Counted from the first letter of the stretch, positions 10,325 to 21,450 are shown. The stretch: DNA of 64,000 bases from Pyropia yezoensis (GCA_009829735.1 CM020618.1:16601346-16665345), one strand, 5' to 3'. The notes: generated by a model from the sequence alone, not told the origin. Numbers and translations: made by a program.

Positions 10325-11303
10325 ATGCTCTCTGAGCTGGGCCTTCTCCCGCTGGTCTTTCGGGTGGACGCGGTGGGGGGCGTGGCCGACGGGGGCACCT
10401 CGGGCCTGCCGGCAGCCGCGCCCGTGGATGGCTCCCCCACGGCACTGCCCTCCCCGCCGCTGGCGGTGGCGCCTGCCCAGTTTTGTGCCGCCTCCCTCGG
10501 TGCGCTGGCGTCGCTCGAGGCGCTCCTGGCGCGGTACTTTGCGGGCTGGGCGTTTGGTGACGCTGCACTCTCTGCCGAGGACCTGCTGCTGGCGCGCTAG
10601 GCTGCCCTAACGCTCTCCCTGGCCGGCCGCAAGGCGCTGGCCCACCGGGTGGCCGGGTCGGACCTGGTGTCGAAGAAGCTGGCGAGGATCATGTCCGCAA
10701 CCGAGTTTATCCTCCACGAGGAGCTGCGAATGGCATCAGGGGAGGTGGCGTCGGTGGTGGGCGTGCAGCAGGCGGCGGGGGTCTTTCGGGACCTCGCCTC
10801 GGGGGTCGCCATGGGCGATGACACGCGGGCGGGCGGCGGTGCCGTGGCGAAGCCACCACCACCCCCCTCCTCCCCCCCCCTGACGAGCGTGCAGGCGGAG
10901 CGCCTGGCGCTGTGCTTGGCCGTTCGCGGCGCGGGCCGCCACTGGCGGCTGGGGCTCCTGACGGCGGCGGTTGCGGACCTGCCACCGGGCCAGGTGGCGG
11001 CCACCTTCTGCGACGGGGACGACACTCCCACCGTCTCCCTTGCAATCGGCGCCGAGGCGGTGTTGGCGTCGCACGGGCGCGTCGCCGCCCGCATTGGGTG
11101 CCTTGGCCTTGGCGACGCGTGGGCGGTGCGGCCGCTGGTGGATGGGCGGGCGCTGGCGCGGGTGCTGCCCCACCTGCCGCGAAGGCCCCTCGTGGGCGAG
11201 ATCTCTTGCTACGCAGGTCTGGTGGCAGCTCGCCCACCCCGACGCCACCGTCGACGGCTGCGCCGCGTGGATCCGCACGCACTATGGGGGGGAGTATGCG
11301 TGA
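10325..11303 (+). pseudogene. Decayed unknown protein
   Basis: From the ATG at 10325 (MLSELGLLPLVFRV) one frame continues through a single TAG (10598-10600) into LTLSLAGRKALAHRVAGSDL and a long helical stretch (KLARIMSATEFILHEELRM). A C-terminal region follows (DTPTVSLAIGAEAVLASHG, RIGCLGLGDAWAVRPLVDG). Near 11210 the sensible reading moves by one base to VWWQLAHPDATVDGCAAWIR and a natural-looking end, THYGGEYA, at 11303. I do not recognise the family. The conserved-looking C-terminus argues for a former gene rather than chance. It lies directly downstream of the NTPase gene on the same strand and may have been part of the same unit. Confidence 0.35.
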
Positions 11304-12189
11304 GGGGGCTGTGGCGGCTGGCGTGTCGCAGCGCCTGGCGTCCCGTGTGGCCGCCGTGCATACCCTGTCCCTGCTGCCAGAGGCAGGCGCAGCAGTGGGA
11401 GCTATGTCGGCACGTTGCGGCCGCCCCGGCGTGGAGGAGGGGATGCCCTATTCTGCTGGGCCCTCGACACCTTTTTTTGTGTTTGTTTGCTGTTGTTGAG
11501 GAAGAAGCGCGCCAGCTTGTTGGCTTCCCCACCCCTACAATAGCAAGAACAATTCTCTGCTGCGGGTGCAATCGCCATGGGCAGCAGCCCAGCACATCCA
11601 CAGTCACTGTCTGTTTCCACCCGGAGAGCGTGCCCGGGCGCAAGCCGACTGCACCCACAAGCCAGATTTGGTGCGCTCCGTCGGTCTCTACACCGCCGCC
11701 GCCGGGGAGTGCGCCAGTGGGTGACGACACGGATGGGCCGGGCGTCCTTCCCCGGGCGGGTACCCAACACTCGTCTGGGCGGTGCGTGCACCCGCCGCCA
11801 CCGCCACCGGCCCACGCGACGCAGACACACGCGGCCTGTGCGTCCGTGCCCCGGCCGAGAGCGCCCGCCTCCTCACCTTCCTACCCGTGGGGTGACAGCA
11901 GCAGGCCCTGCCGCGCCGGCCACCCTGACCGGCGGGGGCGGGGTCAAGCTTGGGCCCGGCTGGCCGCGGCAGGCACCCCGTGCACGGTGGTCAGGCCCTT
12001 TCTTAGGCCCCGTCTTGACGGCAGCGCCCGAATGTGTCTCAGACACAAAGCACAGGCTGGGAGCCCTCCCATTGGTCGGAACCACAAGCGTGCCGGAAGC
12101 ACATCCCGGAAGCACGTTATGGGGCACAGCAAAACTACTCGGACACAAACGAATTAAATATAGTTGCAGACACACTCAGACACGCCTGG
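11304..12189. other. Intergenic region, no gene seen
   Basis: No convincing coding sequence. The end of this stretch (11993-12005) carries a 13-base sequence, AGGCCCTTTCTTA, whose exact inverse occurs at 13302-13314, so an older or larger element may begin here. Confidence 0.4.
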
Positions 12190-12228
12190 AGAGTGGTCGA
12201 AAAAACACTGTGTTTTTCCGACCACTCT
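12190..12228. repeat. Near-perfect 39-base palindrome
   Basis: AGAGTGGTCG and an A-run are followed by the inverse, a T-run and CGACCACTCT. This would form a stem of about 18 pairs with almost no loop. It has the base make-up of a bidirectional transcription terminator, but no neighbouring gene end fixes that role. Confidence 0.5.
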
Positions 12229-12508
12229 GAAGCACGCCTTGAGCACCCGATCTCCGCCCAAGAGAGCAACTGAGTGCCTCACAGCTTCCAGCGAAGATGT
12301 CATCAGATAGATCCAGCCAACGGACGGCGTGCCCTTGCACTGGATGTAGCCTACAATGGGTGGTAAGTTTTTCCCTGCACCCACCAGGCACGAACACGTG
12401 CGTGTGCTTTGTGCCTGGCCGTCGAGACTGCCCCGGTTCTCGGACACGAAAACACGGAGTGCACCCTGTGTCTCGGCAGACTCGTGCACTTTTCCGGCCG
12501 CCGTCAAG

Positions 12509-13316
12509 ACAGGGCCTTAACGCGCACGTGAACGTGAGTGAATGCAAGTTTGGAGAGCTCTGATTGGTCATCGCACGGCGATATGTTTGGCGTGCGGCCC
12601 GAAACGGGCCCTCCGACCATGCTCGCTCACGTGTACTTGACCGTTCACATTTCAAGTAAAGCGAGTTCCCCGAAGCACGTCAGGCGTGAGCGGTTTTTTT
12701 TTTTTTTTCCCGCTCACGCACTCACGTGCATCCAGCGCCGTGGAAGCCTTCTCTGGGATGTTTTTTTCGGAAGATTCGCACACCCGTGGCGCTTCTCTTC
12801 CAGAACCTGTAGTCGGCAGGCCACCGCAGAGGCAAGGCCACACTGAAAAAAGCGGCTCGCCCTCCCAGCGACGAGGTCCTCCACGTCACGGTGCGGGTCG
12901 CGTTGCGCAGGTGGCGGTGTGGGCTCCGGCGTGCAGCGCACGGCGCAGTGCAGGTCGTGAGGCACGTCGTCGTGGGGAACCTCGTCGCTGTGGGCAACGA
13001 GGGGGTGTGGGAACAGAGAGCGCGCAGCTTCTTGGCCCGCCACGAGAAGCTGGCAGGGCCTCGCGCGGTGCGGCGTGTCACACAGCGCGTTCATTTGGTG
13101 GGGTGGCCCGCCGTCGCAGTATTTCAATTCCTGTCTCCGTTTTCATCGATTCCTGAAAAAATGCCCCATTCAACATGAAGTGCGGAGGTCGCGATCACGT
13201 GCGTGAACGGTGTGAACGTCATTGGCGTTAAGACAGAACGTGCCTCAATGACGGAATTGTGGGGCGTGCGTGATCACGTTCACTCACGTTCACGTGCGCG
13301 TTAAGAAAGGGCCTCA
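12509..13316. mobile_element. Small non-autonomous DNA transposon with terminal inverted repeats
   Basis: A 25-base stretch at 12516-12540 (TTAACGCGCACGTGAACGTG...) recurs exactly inverted at 13280-13304. Both arms are bounded outside by GGGCC(T)-type ends, and the right arm extends as TTAAGAAAGGGCCT. The interior has A/T runs and further CACGTGA/TCACGTG motifs but no recognisable transposase. The superfamily cannot be told from the ends, and no clear target-site duplication is visible. The shared AGGCCCTTTCTTA at 11993-12005 suggests a nested or related second end. Confidence 0.55.
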
Positions 13317-13515
13317 AGATGGCGATGCGAACACGCAGATGGTGGTCATCGATGAGGCTTTGAACGGGAGTTGCCGATACTATTTGAGCGCACTCTAATG
13401 CATTTCATTTTCTACAGATTTTCATCAAAATCTTCACAGAGAGCGAGTGAGAGAGGTCCCGGCTTGAACGACATAGCACGTTGGTCCTACAGAGTCGTTC
13501 CGACTCGGCTGCCCC

Positions 13516-14280
13516 TCAAGCGCGCGCAGGCTCGCCGTACACGAAGTCGTCGGCCACCACCACGTCCCCGTGGCCGTCGTCGTGGTCCGTCACCTTGCGG
13601 TTGCCCAGCGTCATGCGCACGTACGACACCACCGGCTTGTTGAACACGACACCCAGGAAGCTGAGGCCGCCACGCTTGGCCGGCGCAAACACTTTGGCCA
13701 GCCGCCGCCCGTGAACATCAAAGTACTCGAGGCTGGTCAGGCGCTCGCGGTCCACGTCAAGGAGGACAGCCCCAAAGCCGGTGGTCGTGGCCTTGACGCC
13801 CCGCTTGCCGGGAACCTCGAACCGCACCTTCAACACATTATTCTTGAGGGGTGTAAACAGGCGCGGGGCGGAGAAAGGGAGCAGCTGCAGCGCCAGTTTC
13901 TTGTTCAGCGACGTGAATCGGTTGTCGACAATGTGCTGCACCGGCGGCGGATTCGACACTCGGAATTCCCCGCGCTTGGCATCAAACACCGCCCCACGGG
14001 GCACGACGGTATTGAAGAAGTCGCCAGGCATCTTGAACGGCACGCCGTCTGCATCCCAATTGATGCTGCGGCGGCCGTCGCGGGCAGGCGGGCCCGAGCC
14101 ATTGTCCGGCTCGTTGAGGAGGCGGCCAAACTTCTCAAACGCGGGGCGGATGTCCCCCGCAGCCGATCCACGCGCCCGCACCACTCGCGCCCGCAGGCCC
14201 GACGGGCGGTGCGCTGATACAACCGCGACGGCGGCGGCGGCCATGGCCGTGACGGCCGACAGGCGGGCGAGGAAGCCCAT
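13516..14280 (-). CDS. Secreted protein, bacterial-type SFLGVxFxxPVVxxVRxTxGN family, copy A
   Basis: Single-exon gene of 254 codons. It starts with a signal peptide (MGFLARLSAV, Ala-rich core, VVSA cleavage site). The mature protein has GRRSINWDADGVPFKMPGDF, FFNTVVPRGAVFDAK, RLFTPLKNNVLKVRFEVPG, TTTGFGAVLLDVDRERLTSL, then SFLGVVFNKPVVSYVRMTLG and ends in VVVADDFVYGEP. From memory this order matches a family common in bacterial secreted proteins (INFDGVP, FFNVNSPRGVVFST, FGAVFTDVD, SFLGVSF, VVMDDFIYGEP). That suggests a beta-sandwich, possibly sugar-binding, and acquisition from a bacterium. No catalytic residues are evident. It is divergently arranged with a close paralogue at 15922-16683. 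Alternative upstream starts would destroy the signal peptide. Confidence 0.85.
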   Translation of the reverse strand: MGFLARLSAVTAMAAAAVAVVSAHRPSGLRARVVRARGSAAGDIRPAFEKFGRLLNEPDNGSGPPARDGRRSINWDADGVPFKMPGDFFNTVVPRGAVFDAKRGEFRVSNPPPVQHIVDNRFTSLNKKLALQLLPFSAPRLFTPLKNNVLKVRFEVPGKRGVKATTTGFGAVLLDVDRERLTSLEYFDVHGRRLAKVFAPAKRGGLSFLGVVFNKPVVSYVRMTLGNRKVTDHDDGHGDVVVADDFVYGEPARA

Positions 14281-15921
14281 GGTCTTGGGGGGGGATTGGT
14301 GAAGAGCTAGTGACGAACGGGGTGTGTACGGGAGGGGGGAAGGAGTTGGTCGGCAGCGGGAGGAGAAGGTAGGAAGTGGGTGGGTGGGGCAGGTGAGATC
14401 TCTGGTCGGGTGTGAGGGTGGGGAGGCGTCTGCGTTGGCGAGTGTATTGAGTTGGGGATGAGGCGAGAGGAGATCTGACCCGATTGCCTTCGCGACGGTG
14501 CGTCTTTGTAACGACTCGTCGGCGGTGCCCAACGGCGTCTGCGGGGTCCTGCTCGCCCTGCAGGGCCTGGGCATCAGTGGGCGCGCGCGTGCGGGGGGCA
14601 GTGGTCCGCCGCCCGCACGCGCGCACCCGATCTTGTCCCCCCGGGCCTGCGGCGGGGCTTGATGCAAGTGTTGGCACAGCAGTTCAGTTGTGGTGCGAGG
14701 CGGAGGGCGGTCGTGGGTCAGACGGCGTTGCCTACAAACACTTTCGCCCACACCCCTTGAGTGTCCTCCAATGATAAAAGGGCACACTGTCGCGGCGCAT
14801 GCACGCTGTGGTGCTTCATTGCTGTCGGTGCCGCGGCCACCGGATGGCGAGGTGTCATTCTACCGATGCCGCTCCGGTGGTGGTGACCTGTCCACGCCGC
14901 ACTGCTGGTCCCCGCTTGATTGGTACTTGACCCAATCTATGTAAATCTGGCGGGACTCGAGGACGGCGAAATCGCAACTGTCAATCGTGTCGGTGGACCA
15001 GGCGTCTGCGTCCCCCAATAGACGACCGGCGCGTCCGGTTGTCGCGCTGAGGCGTGGACCGGTGGGCCTGACAGACCTGTCGCTACAGTGCCCACGAGCC
15101 TCTGCCCGTGCAGGCACTCAGCCGTTCGCGCGGGACACTCGCTACAGTGCATCTGATGACCGAACGGGACTGTATGTACTGTATGTACAAAGGTAGCGTG
15201 TCTTCAGTTGCTAGCGCAGACCAGCAGAGGTTCAGGCAAGGACAATGGTGGATCCGTCCACCTACGGGACAGTAGGGTGTGCCAGCACACGCTCCGCTGG
15301 GGCAGGGCCCTCGCGCCTACAATGTAACTCCCGTGGTGCTGCCAACCGTCACGGTCCAACCCACCGTGACGCGAGCAGCGCGAAGAGGCAGAAAAAGTAA
15401 CACCCCGTCTTCCCTCTTCCCCCTGGACCTCGCGCCTTTTGCAGCACAGCGCTACTATCATGCTCACGCAGCTGCCCTCCGCAAATGCGGAACTCCTGCT
15501 GTCAGGCACGGTTTCCACCGGGACGCACAGCGCTTGCGCGCTCGTGTGTGGGTTTACGGTGCCGCCCCCATCCCCGTCCACCCGCGTCGCGGCCGACGGC
15601 TAGACGCGGCGGCGCCCACACAGGCCGGTATGGCACGGAACGGCAGCTGGCACCAGCGCCTCAGTAGCAGCCGTTGGCAGCGTGGCGCCAACCTCCATTT
15701 GCCGCGCTGCCCGCAGGGCGGCGTCGGCGGCGGCCGACTTGCAGAGAGGGCGCGGCAGCACGCCTCCCTATCGCATCCCGAAAGGTGTCTTGGGTGTCCT
15801 GTACAAGAGGACACCGCCGGGTGGGTGTTCATTCCTTCACCACCATCCTTCACCCACACACACACACGCTACTCCCATCCAAGCACGCACAAGCACCCAG
15901 TTGACTCTTCCTCTTACCGCC
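14281..15921. other. Intergenic region between divergent paralogues
   Basis: About 1.64 kb without a supported gene. It must contain the promoters of both secreted-protein genes. The plus-side leader has a CA repeat (about 15855-15870) and a pyrimidine-rich run up to the ATG context CCGCCATGGG. The minus-side leader reads CAAGACCATGGG. The middle shows nothing recognisable. Confidence 0.5.
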
Positions 15922-16683
15922 ATGGGCTACCTCACCCGCCTGTCGGTGCTTGCGGCCGTCGCGGCGGCGACGATCGCTACAGTCTCGGCTGATAGCCGTG
16001 AGCTGCCGGCCAAGGCGGTCAAGGACACGGGCGCCCACGCGGGCGACATCCGCCACGCGTTTGAGAAGTTTGGCCGCCTCCTCGGCGAGCAGGACAACGA
16101 GTCTGGCCCCCCCGCCCACCGTGGCCGCCGGAGCATCAACTGGGATGGCGCGGGGGTGCCGTTCAAGATGCCTGGCGACTTCTTCAACACGGTGGTACCC
16201 CATGGGGCGGTCTTCCACGCTAAGGGCGGGGAGTTCCGCGTGTCCAACCCGCCGCGGGAGCAGCACATTGATGACGACCGCTTCTCGTCGATCAACAAGA
16301 AGCTGTCCAAGCAGATCAAGACGTTCTCACCAAAGCGCCTGTTCACCCCTCTCAAGGGCAACGTGATGGAGGTGCGCTTTGAGGTGCCGGGGAAGCGGGG
16401 TGTCAAGGCCACGACCACCGGCTTTGGCGCCGTTTTTGTCGACCTGGACCACGACCACGTGACCAGCCTCGAGTACTTTGACGCCCACCGCCGGCGCCTG
16501 GCCAAGGCGTTTGTCCCATCCAAGAAGGGTGGCCTCAGCTTCTTGGGCGTCGTGTTCAACAAGCCGGTGGTGTCGTACGTGCGCATGACACTGGGCAACC
16601 GCAAGGTGACGGACCACGACGACGGCCACGGGGACGTGGTGGTGGCCGACGACTTCGTGTATGGCGAGCCCCAGCGCTCGTAG
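15922..16683 (+). CDS. Secreted protein, bacterial-type SFLGVxFxxPVVxxVRxTxGN family, copy B
   Basis: Single-exon gene of 253 codons, paralogous along its whole length to the 13516-14280 gene. It has a signal peptide (MGYLTRLSVL, Ala-rich core, TVSA), then HAFEKFGRLLGEQDNESGPP, RRSINWDGAGVPFKMPGDFF, FFNTVVPHGAVFHAKGGEF, TFSPKRLFTPLKGNVMEVRF, TTTGFGAVFVDLDHDHVTSL, GGLSFLGVVFNKPVVSYVRM and DDFVYGEPQ. The C-terminal half is nearly identical to copy A. The linker after the signal peptide and the region around residues 105-125 differ most. This indicates a recent inverted duplication with the C-terminal fold under constraint. Probably exported to the cell wall or medium; function unknown. Confidence 0.85.
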   Translation: MGYLTRLSVLAAVAAATIATVSADSRELPAKAVKDTGAHAGDIRHAFEKFGRLLGEQDNESGPPAHRGRRSINWDGAGVPFKMPGDFFNTVVPHGAVFHAKGGEFRVSNPPREQHIDDDRFSSINKKLSKQIKTFSPKRLFTPLKGNVMEVRFEVPGKRGVKATTTGFGAVFVDLDHDHVTSLEYFDAHRRRLAKAFVPSKKGGLSFLGVVFNKPVVSYVRMTLGNRKVTDHDDGHGDVVVADDFVYGEPQRS

Positions 16684-16999
16684 TGGACAAGCGGCGCGGA
16701 CAGCGGGCGCGAGGGGGCGCCTGAGATGGAGCTGCTAGTAGGCTTACACGTATGTACGGAAGAGGAGTGTCTTGCGGGACGCGGGATTGAATATCTAATG
16801 CTAGGAGTCTTGGGATATGTAGCCAAAAGCTATCCACAAGGAGTGCCCTAGATAAATACAGGGTATGAGACTGTTAAGAAACAAAGACGGCCAACGATTC
16901 GATAACAAAAGATAACGAAGAATTTAAGGATTAAATTGTTCCTATCTATGTAGATAGGTATACCTTACGGCCTCGATGAAAAAAAAAAACGTTATTCCG

Positions 17000-17815
17000 A
17001 GATGTACTCGGCAAGAGTCCCCATGGGGGCACAAGAGCAACTTTTCCAAGACTCTTGAACCGTTCCTTGAACCATTCTGCCGTCGCTCAAGGAATGTGCT
17101 GACATCAATTGTCCTAAACGTTTCTCGGAACGGTTCTCAGCGCAGTTCTCAGAACAGTTCTGAGAATCTGATGGGTACGAGGCGTTCACAAATATTCACA
17201 GATCTGCTCAAGAAAACACGTCCGACAAATCCTTGTGTGTGTGCGTCTCTGAGGCCGATTCTATGGCACAGGCCGTTGCAACGAGATGCAACTTCGGTTG
17301 ACTGCCACATGAGGTTCCAGGCAGCCAGGAACAGAAGTAAGCACACCATCGCAAAGGGCAGCACACAAGGAAACGACACGCCCAAGAGGCACGAAGATTG
17401 CCAAAAATGAAAAATGGTCAAGCGATTCATTAAAAGGACAACATCCGATAAAAAGGCGCTCTCTGACGGTCTTTTGAGAGGGTGTTCCGCGGGCCATTTT
17501 CTCAGAAGTGGTCCTTTTAATGAATCGCTTGCCCATTCTTCATTTTTGGCGATCTTTGTGCCGTCTTGGGTGTGTCGCTTGCTCCTGGGCTGCTCTTTGC
17601 GATGGTGTGCTTATTTCTGTTCCTGGCTGCGTGGAACCTCATATGGCAGTCAACCGAAGTTGCATCCCGTTGCAACGGCCGGTTCATATAGAATCCTCCT
17701 CAGAGACGCATGCCACAAGGATCTGTCGGATGAGATTTTTGTGCAGATCTGTGGCTTCTCGTGAACGCCGTTTTCGATTCTGGGTAACTTCCGAAGGCAC
17801 TCTTGCCAAATGGAT
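17000..17815. repeat. Long inverted repeat (foldback) centred near 17475
   Basis: Sequence from about 17180 to 17439 recurs inverted at about 17511-17770 with high identity. For example, TGCAACTTCGGTTGACTGCC on the left pairs with GGCAGTCAACCGAAGTTGCA on the right, and AGCGATTCATTAAAAGGAC pairs with its exact inverse. The central 70 bases are also partly self-complementary, so there is almost no loop. Weaker similarity continues outwards to about 17000 and 17815 (GGCAAGAGT motif). It resembles a foldback element or the product of an inverted duplication. Confidence 0.7.
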
Positions 17816-18679
17816 GTCTGAGAGTCTTATCCGAACCGATTGACACTGTTAGAAAAAAATCATACTGGTAATTCCAGAGAATCTTGGCAAACATTGGTCT
17901 TGCTGTTGGGGAGGTTTTTTCAAATATTCGGATAAGTGCATTTTTGCTTGTCAACGACGCTCTAGGAGTGAATTCCTGTCTCGCGCAGTGGCGTCGACGA
18001 CCAAGATGGGCGATAGTCAAGAGAGGCGCGCAGACAACATCTTTATGCGTGTTTGGCAAGATCAGCGAGGTGTGAAGCCCGGAGATGCGCATCGAGGTGC
18101 AGTCGCACTGCATACTCGCCTGAGATGGCGTAAAGATTGGGGTCGAGAAGGCAAGTGGAGCGCGTGCTCAACCACTGAAGGGTGCTACATTATGTCAACT
18201 GGACGTGTCTTGAGGACGATCTAGTACTTCAATTATATAAAGTTACAGTAAAAAGTCCTAACTGTTCTCTAAACTGTTTTCAGAACTGTTCCTGAGATCG
18301 TTGTTGAATACTGTAGAAGAGACTGCAGGTGGCAGATTCATCATTGGATTCGCAACCATGTCCCAGAAGGCATTTGAGAGCCGAACTCAGAAGCAACTGA
18401 GAAAGCGTTCCCGGACATTTCCGAGGTCCAGCAGCATTTCTTTCGAAACTCCTTGTGACTTCAGAATGTTCGAAATATTCCGCAGTGCTCTTCGAAGTAC
18501 ATATCTTCATAATCTGATGAAGTAGTATAGAGTGTTGACGCGAGCTGTTCGTGATTAACTTCCCAGTGACGATTTGTGAAAGTTCGTTGTGACGATCCTG
18601 GGATCGGCATGAAGAAGTCCAAGAATTCTCTCATGTATCTTTCAAACCGGCGAATCTCATTTTCAACGACGCGGTCCGC

Positions 18680-18900
18680 ACTGCGCTCGACCGTCTCTCT
18701 GAGTAACTACGGGCTGCAATAAACTCTCGAAGTCTTTTGGAACATCAGAAAGGGCAGAGAGAGTGTGTCCTGGAAAATTGGAGCCTGTGCTGTGTGTAAC
18801 GTATTTCAAACGTACTGCAATTGGCTTCATTCCGTGCTTTTCTCGAACACGTTGTGAGATATTTTTGATCAGGCCTGGTTCTGACTCAACATGTCCGTCC
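18680..18900 (+). repeat. Interspersed repeat family, copy 1
   Basis: Starts near CTCGACCGTCTCTCTGAGTA and ends with GATATTTTTGATCAGGCCTG. It is related along its length to 24449-25045, with scattered differences, and is much shorter. No coding content is recognised. Confidence 0.55.
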
Positions 18901-20435
18901 TTACAGGTCTATTCCATAAAGCTATTCACTTCAGAATTTTTTTTTTTCTGAGCCGCATCTCGTCGTGTATAGCTCGAGCTTGGTGAGCATGATCCGCAGT
19001 GCGCTCCGGCCCTGTGGTTTCAAAAGCAGGACCCACGAACGTATTCTTGCGCCTCAGTGCACGCCCAGCGGGCAATGGGGCGTCCTCTGGCCTCTTCGGT
19101 GCGATCGGGGCGAGCCCTTCGTGTCCGAGTGACAATCGGCATCAAATTCGTGGATACTGATTTTGGCTAAACGGGGGTTACATGATGACTCGTTCCGCAT
19201 CGCGTCAGGAGTTAGACTACTGATTGCACTGTCAGGTTCGCAATCACGCTACGCCAGGCGCGGACGAGACAGCCAGCCATTATCCCTTCATTGCGATCTC
19301 GGGCTGGGCGGTCGGTGTGGCTATCGCCGTTGCCTTCACGACAGCGCGGCAGGAGCCCACCCTGCTTCGTTCGGACAGTGACAACAAGCTGTGAGTTTTT
19401 CCTCGTATGGGAGAGCAACCAGCTGTCGGCAACACGGAGCAACCGCGCGGTCAACCGTACCTGTCTAATGCAAAAGGGAGAGACAACGGCGCCCTCCTCA
19501 CTCTCACCTCCCATCTCACCCCGATGCGGGAGACGTACCAGCTGCTTGACCAGGTCGGCCTTCGTCTTGGTGCACAGCTGCGTGGCCTTCACCGTCGCTT
19601 GAGGCGGGGGTAAACAAAGGAGACACAGCAAGCTCACATTCCCGCAGCAATAGTAGGATGCATATGGGGGGAGTTATCGGCAGTGTGAGGACAATAGGCG
19701 CGGCCGCTGCACGGCGGCCACCACTGGACCCAGACTGTAAAGATTTCCCCCCTAATCCCATGCCTAATACCTAAGGGATAATATCTGGGACCTCTCCATA
19801 CAGATCCTGCCGAACCAACTCCTGGCAACAGTGATCAACTCCTTGTATTGTGGGGCATGACGCGGTGTACCTTCCAGACTCAAGATGAGACAGCTGCTGC
19901 CCCACGGTGTCTGCCGGCCGCACGACAGCAGTGCAGGGTCAGTCGGCGGGCAGGCACGCGCACACTCGCGCACACACGCACGCCCCGACCCCGCGCCCAC
20001 TCCACACAGCACACGCTAAGGGCGACGGTCGCGTACTCTTGGGGGAGCGGCGGAGGGTCCGGGGAAGAAGGATGTCGAGGGTGTGGGGGTGTGCAGGGGG
20101 GGTGAGCTTGACGACGGTGGGCAGGTGGTCAAAGGTAAAGTGGTCTTTGCTTGGGGTCTCGGGTTCGATGGTCGATGGTCTGCCCCCCCCCTCTCTCTGC
20201 CCTCGCCCTCGGTCACTTCGTACATATACCCTCGCGGGTCTCTCAGAAGGCCCTCCGCGTAGTCCCTCAAAGGTCGGGCACCAGGTGCCTCGAAATGGGT
20301 GGGGGCGGTCGCCCCCTTTCTCACAGGACGTGTTCAGAGGGGTTCCATGGCCGTCCGAGGACCCGGCGTCGGCACGGGTGCTTAGCGTGGCCATGGGACC
20401 CTCTGGAACTACGAATGGCGGTCTCGGATTGGTCC

Positions 20436-20513
20436 GGATGGAGGCCTTGGATGGAGGCCCCGGATGGACGCCCTGGATGGAGGCCTCGGATGGAGGCCCC
20501 GGATGGAGGCCTC
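20436..20513 (+). repeat. 13-base minisatellite, six units
   Basis: Six uninterrupted units of GGATGGAGGCCYY (exactly 78 bases), differing at the last two positions and once internally. Flanking sequence carries looser GGATGG motifs. Confidence 0.85.
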
Positions 20514-20989
20514 TACGTTCGGTGTCAAGCCGCCTCGGTGTCGGCCGCATGGATACGCCGCCATGCTACGTTGTCGTGTCCGCGCTGGCCTCAACGTAGA
20601 GCCGCCAGCGTCATGGTGCAATGTCATCACCGGGACACGTGGTGTTGAACCTTGGTTGTCTATGATCAAAAGAGGGCGCCGGAACCCGCTCGGCCACGGG
20701 CAAATCTTGACAGCCGTGCTTGTCGGCTGAGATTTAATCCACCGGTCCATGGGTAATTCTGAGCGATTCAGGAGGAGTTACGCTGTAAGAACTTAGTCCT
20801 TATAAGCGGCCATCGACAGCCCGTCATGGCCTGTCGAAAGGCGCCACCGTCAGCACCCATGACGAGCCACATCTGCCACAGCAGGCAAGTCCATTAAAGT
20901 GTCCTCGCTGCAACATTCCAGCGATGTGACTGGCTAGCCGGCTGGCCGGCTCGGTCGACTCGATGGAACCGTGCTCACACGCCTCTCGG

Positions 20990-21450
20990 ACCTTCGGACT
21001 GACTGGCGTCTGGGGCCGGCTGGGGCGGCGCACTAGGCGCCGCATGCCGGACCCCTTCGTTTGGGGCAAACTGGGGCTGCACTCCTTTAGTGCGCACACC
21101 TGCCCATGCTTTGTTTTGAGAGCCATGCTTTGTTTCTGGGCCGTTTTGTGCCTTCTGGCGGCGCGACGGGGAAACGCATGCTTTGGGGCACCTCGGGTGC
21201 CCCGACGCGAATATATACGGCGTGGGTGTCGGCGCCACCGGGGGAGACCGGACGGGCAACCACAGACACAGACCAAAGACGACCTTAACCCTTTGAACCC
21301 CCCTCGATCACCACCGACGTCGCGCCGTCCTCTTCCCCAGATCCACCACCGTCACCACCTCCGCCCTCTTCCCCGCACCCTGTCGCCCAATTGGCTGGCA
21401 CGGGTCGCTGACACCATCACGAGTACGTTGAGGGCTGCTCAAGTGTGGGT
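20990..21450 (+). repeat. Interspersed promoter-bearing repeat, copy 1
   Basis: Shares about 450 bases, in opposite orientation, with 62805-63260. Conserved landmarks are GGGCTGCACTCCTTTAGTGC, two ATGCTTTGTT motifs, GGGGCACCTCGGGTGCCCCG (itself a palindrome), a TATA-like AATATATACGGCG and a CCTC/CCCC-rich 3' part. It could be a long terminal repeat or another dispersed repeat with its own promoter. No coding partner is visible, so the class is left open. Confidence 0.6.

Noticed and set aside
9339-10568. Pro-rich antisense frame of about 400 codons
   Set aside because: It is antisense to the NTPase gene and to a GT-rich repeat; composition alone explains it.
12714-13127. Minus-strand frame inside the small DNA element
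   Set aside because: No transposase motif and no clear start or codon bias; probably chance in a non-autonomous element.
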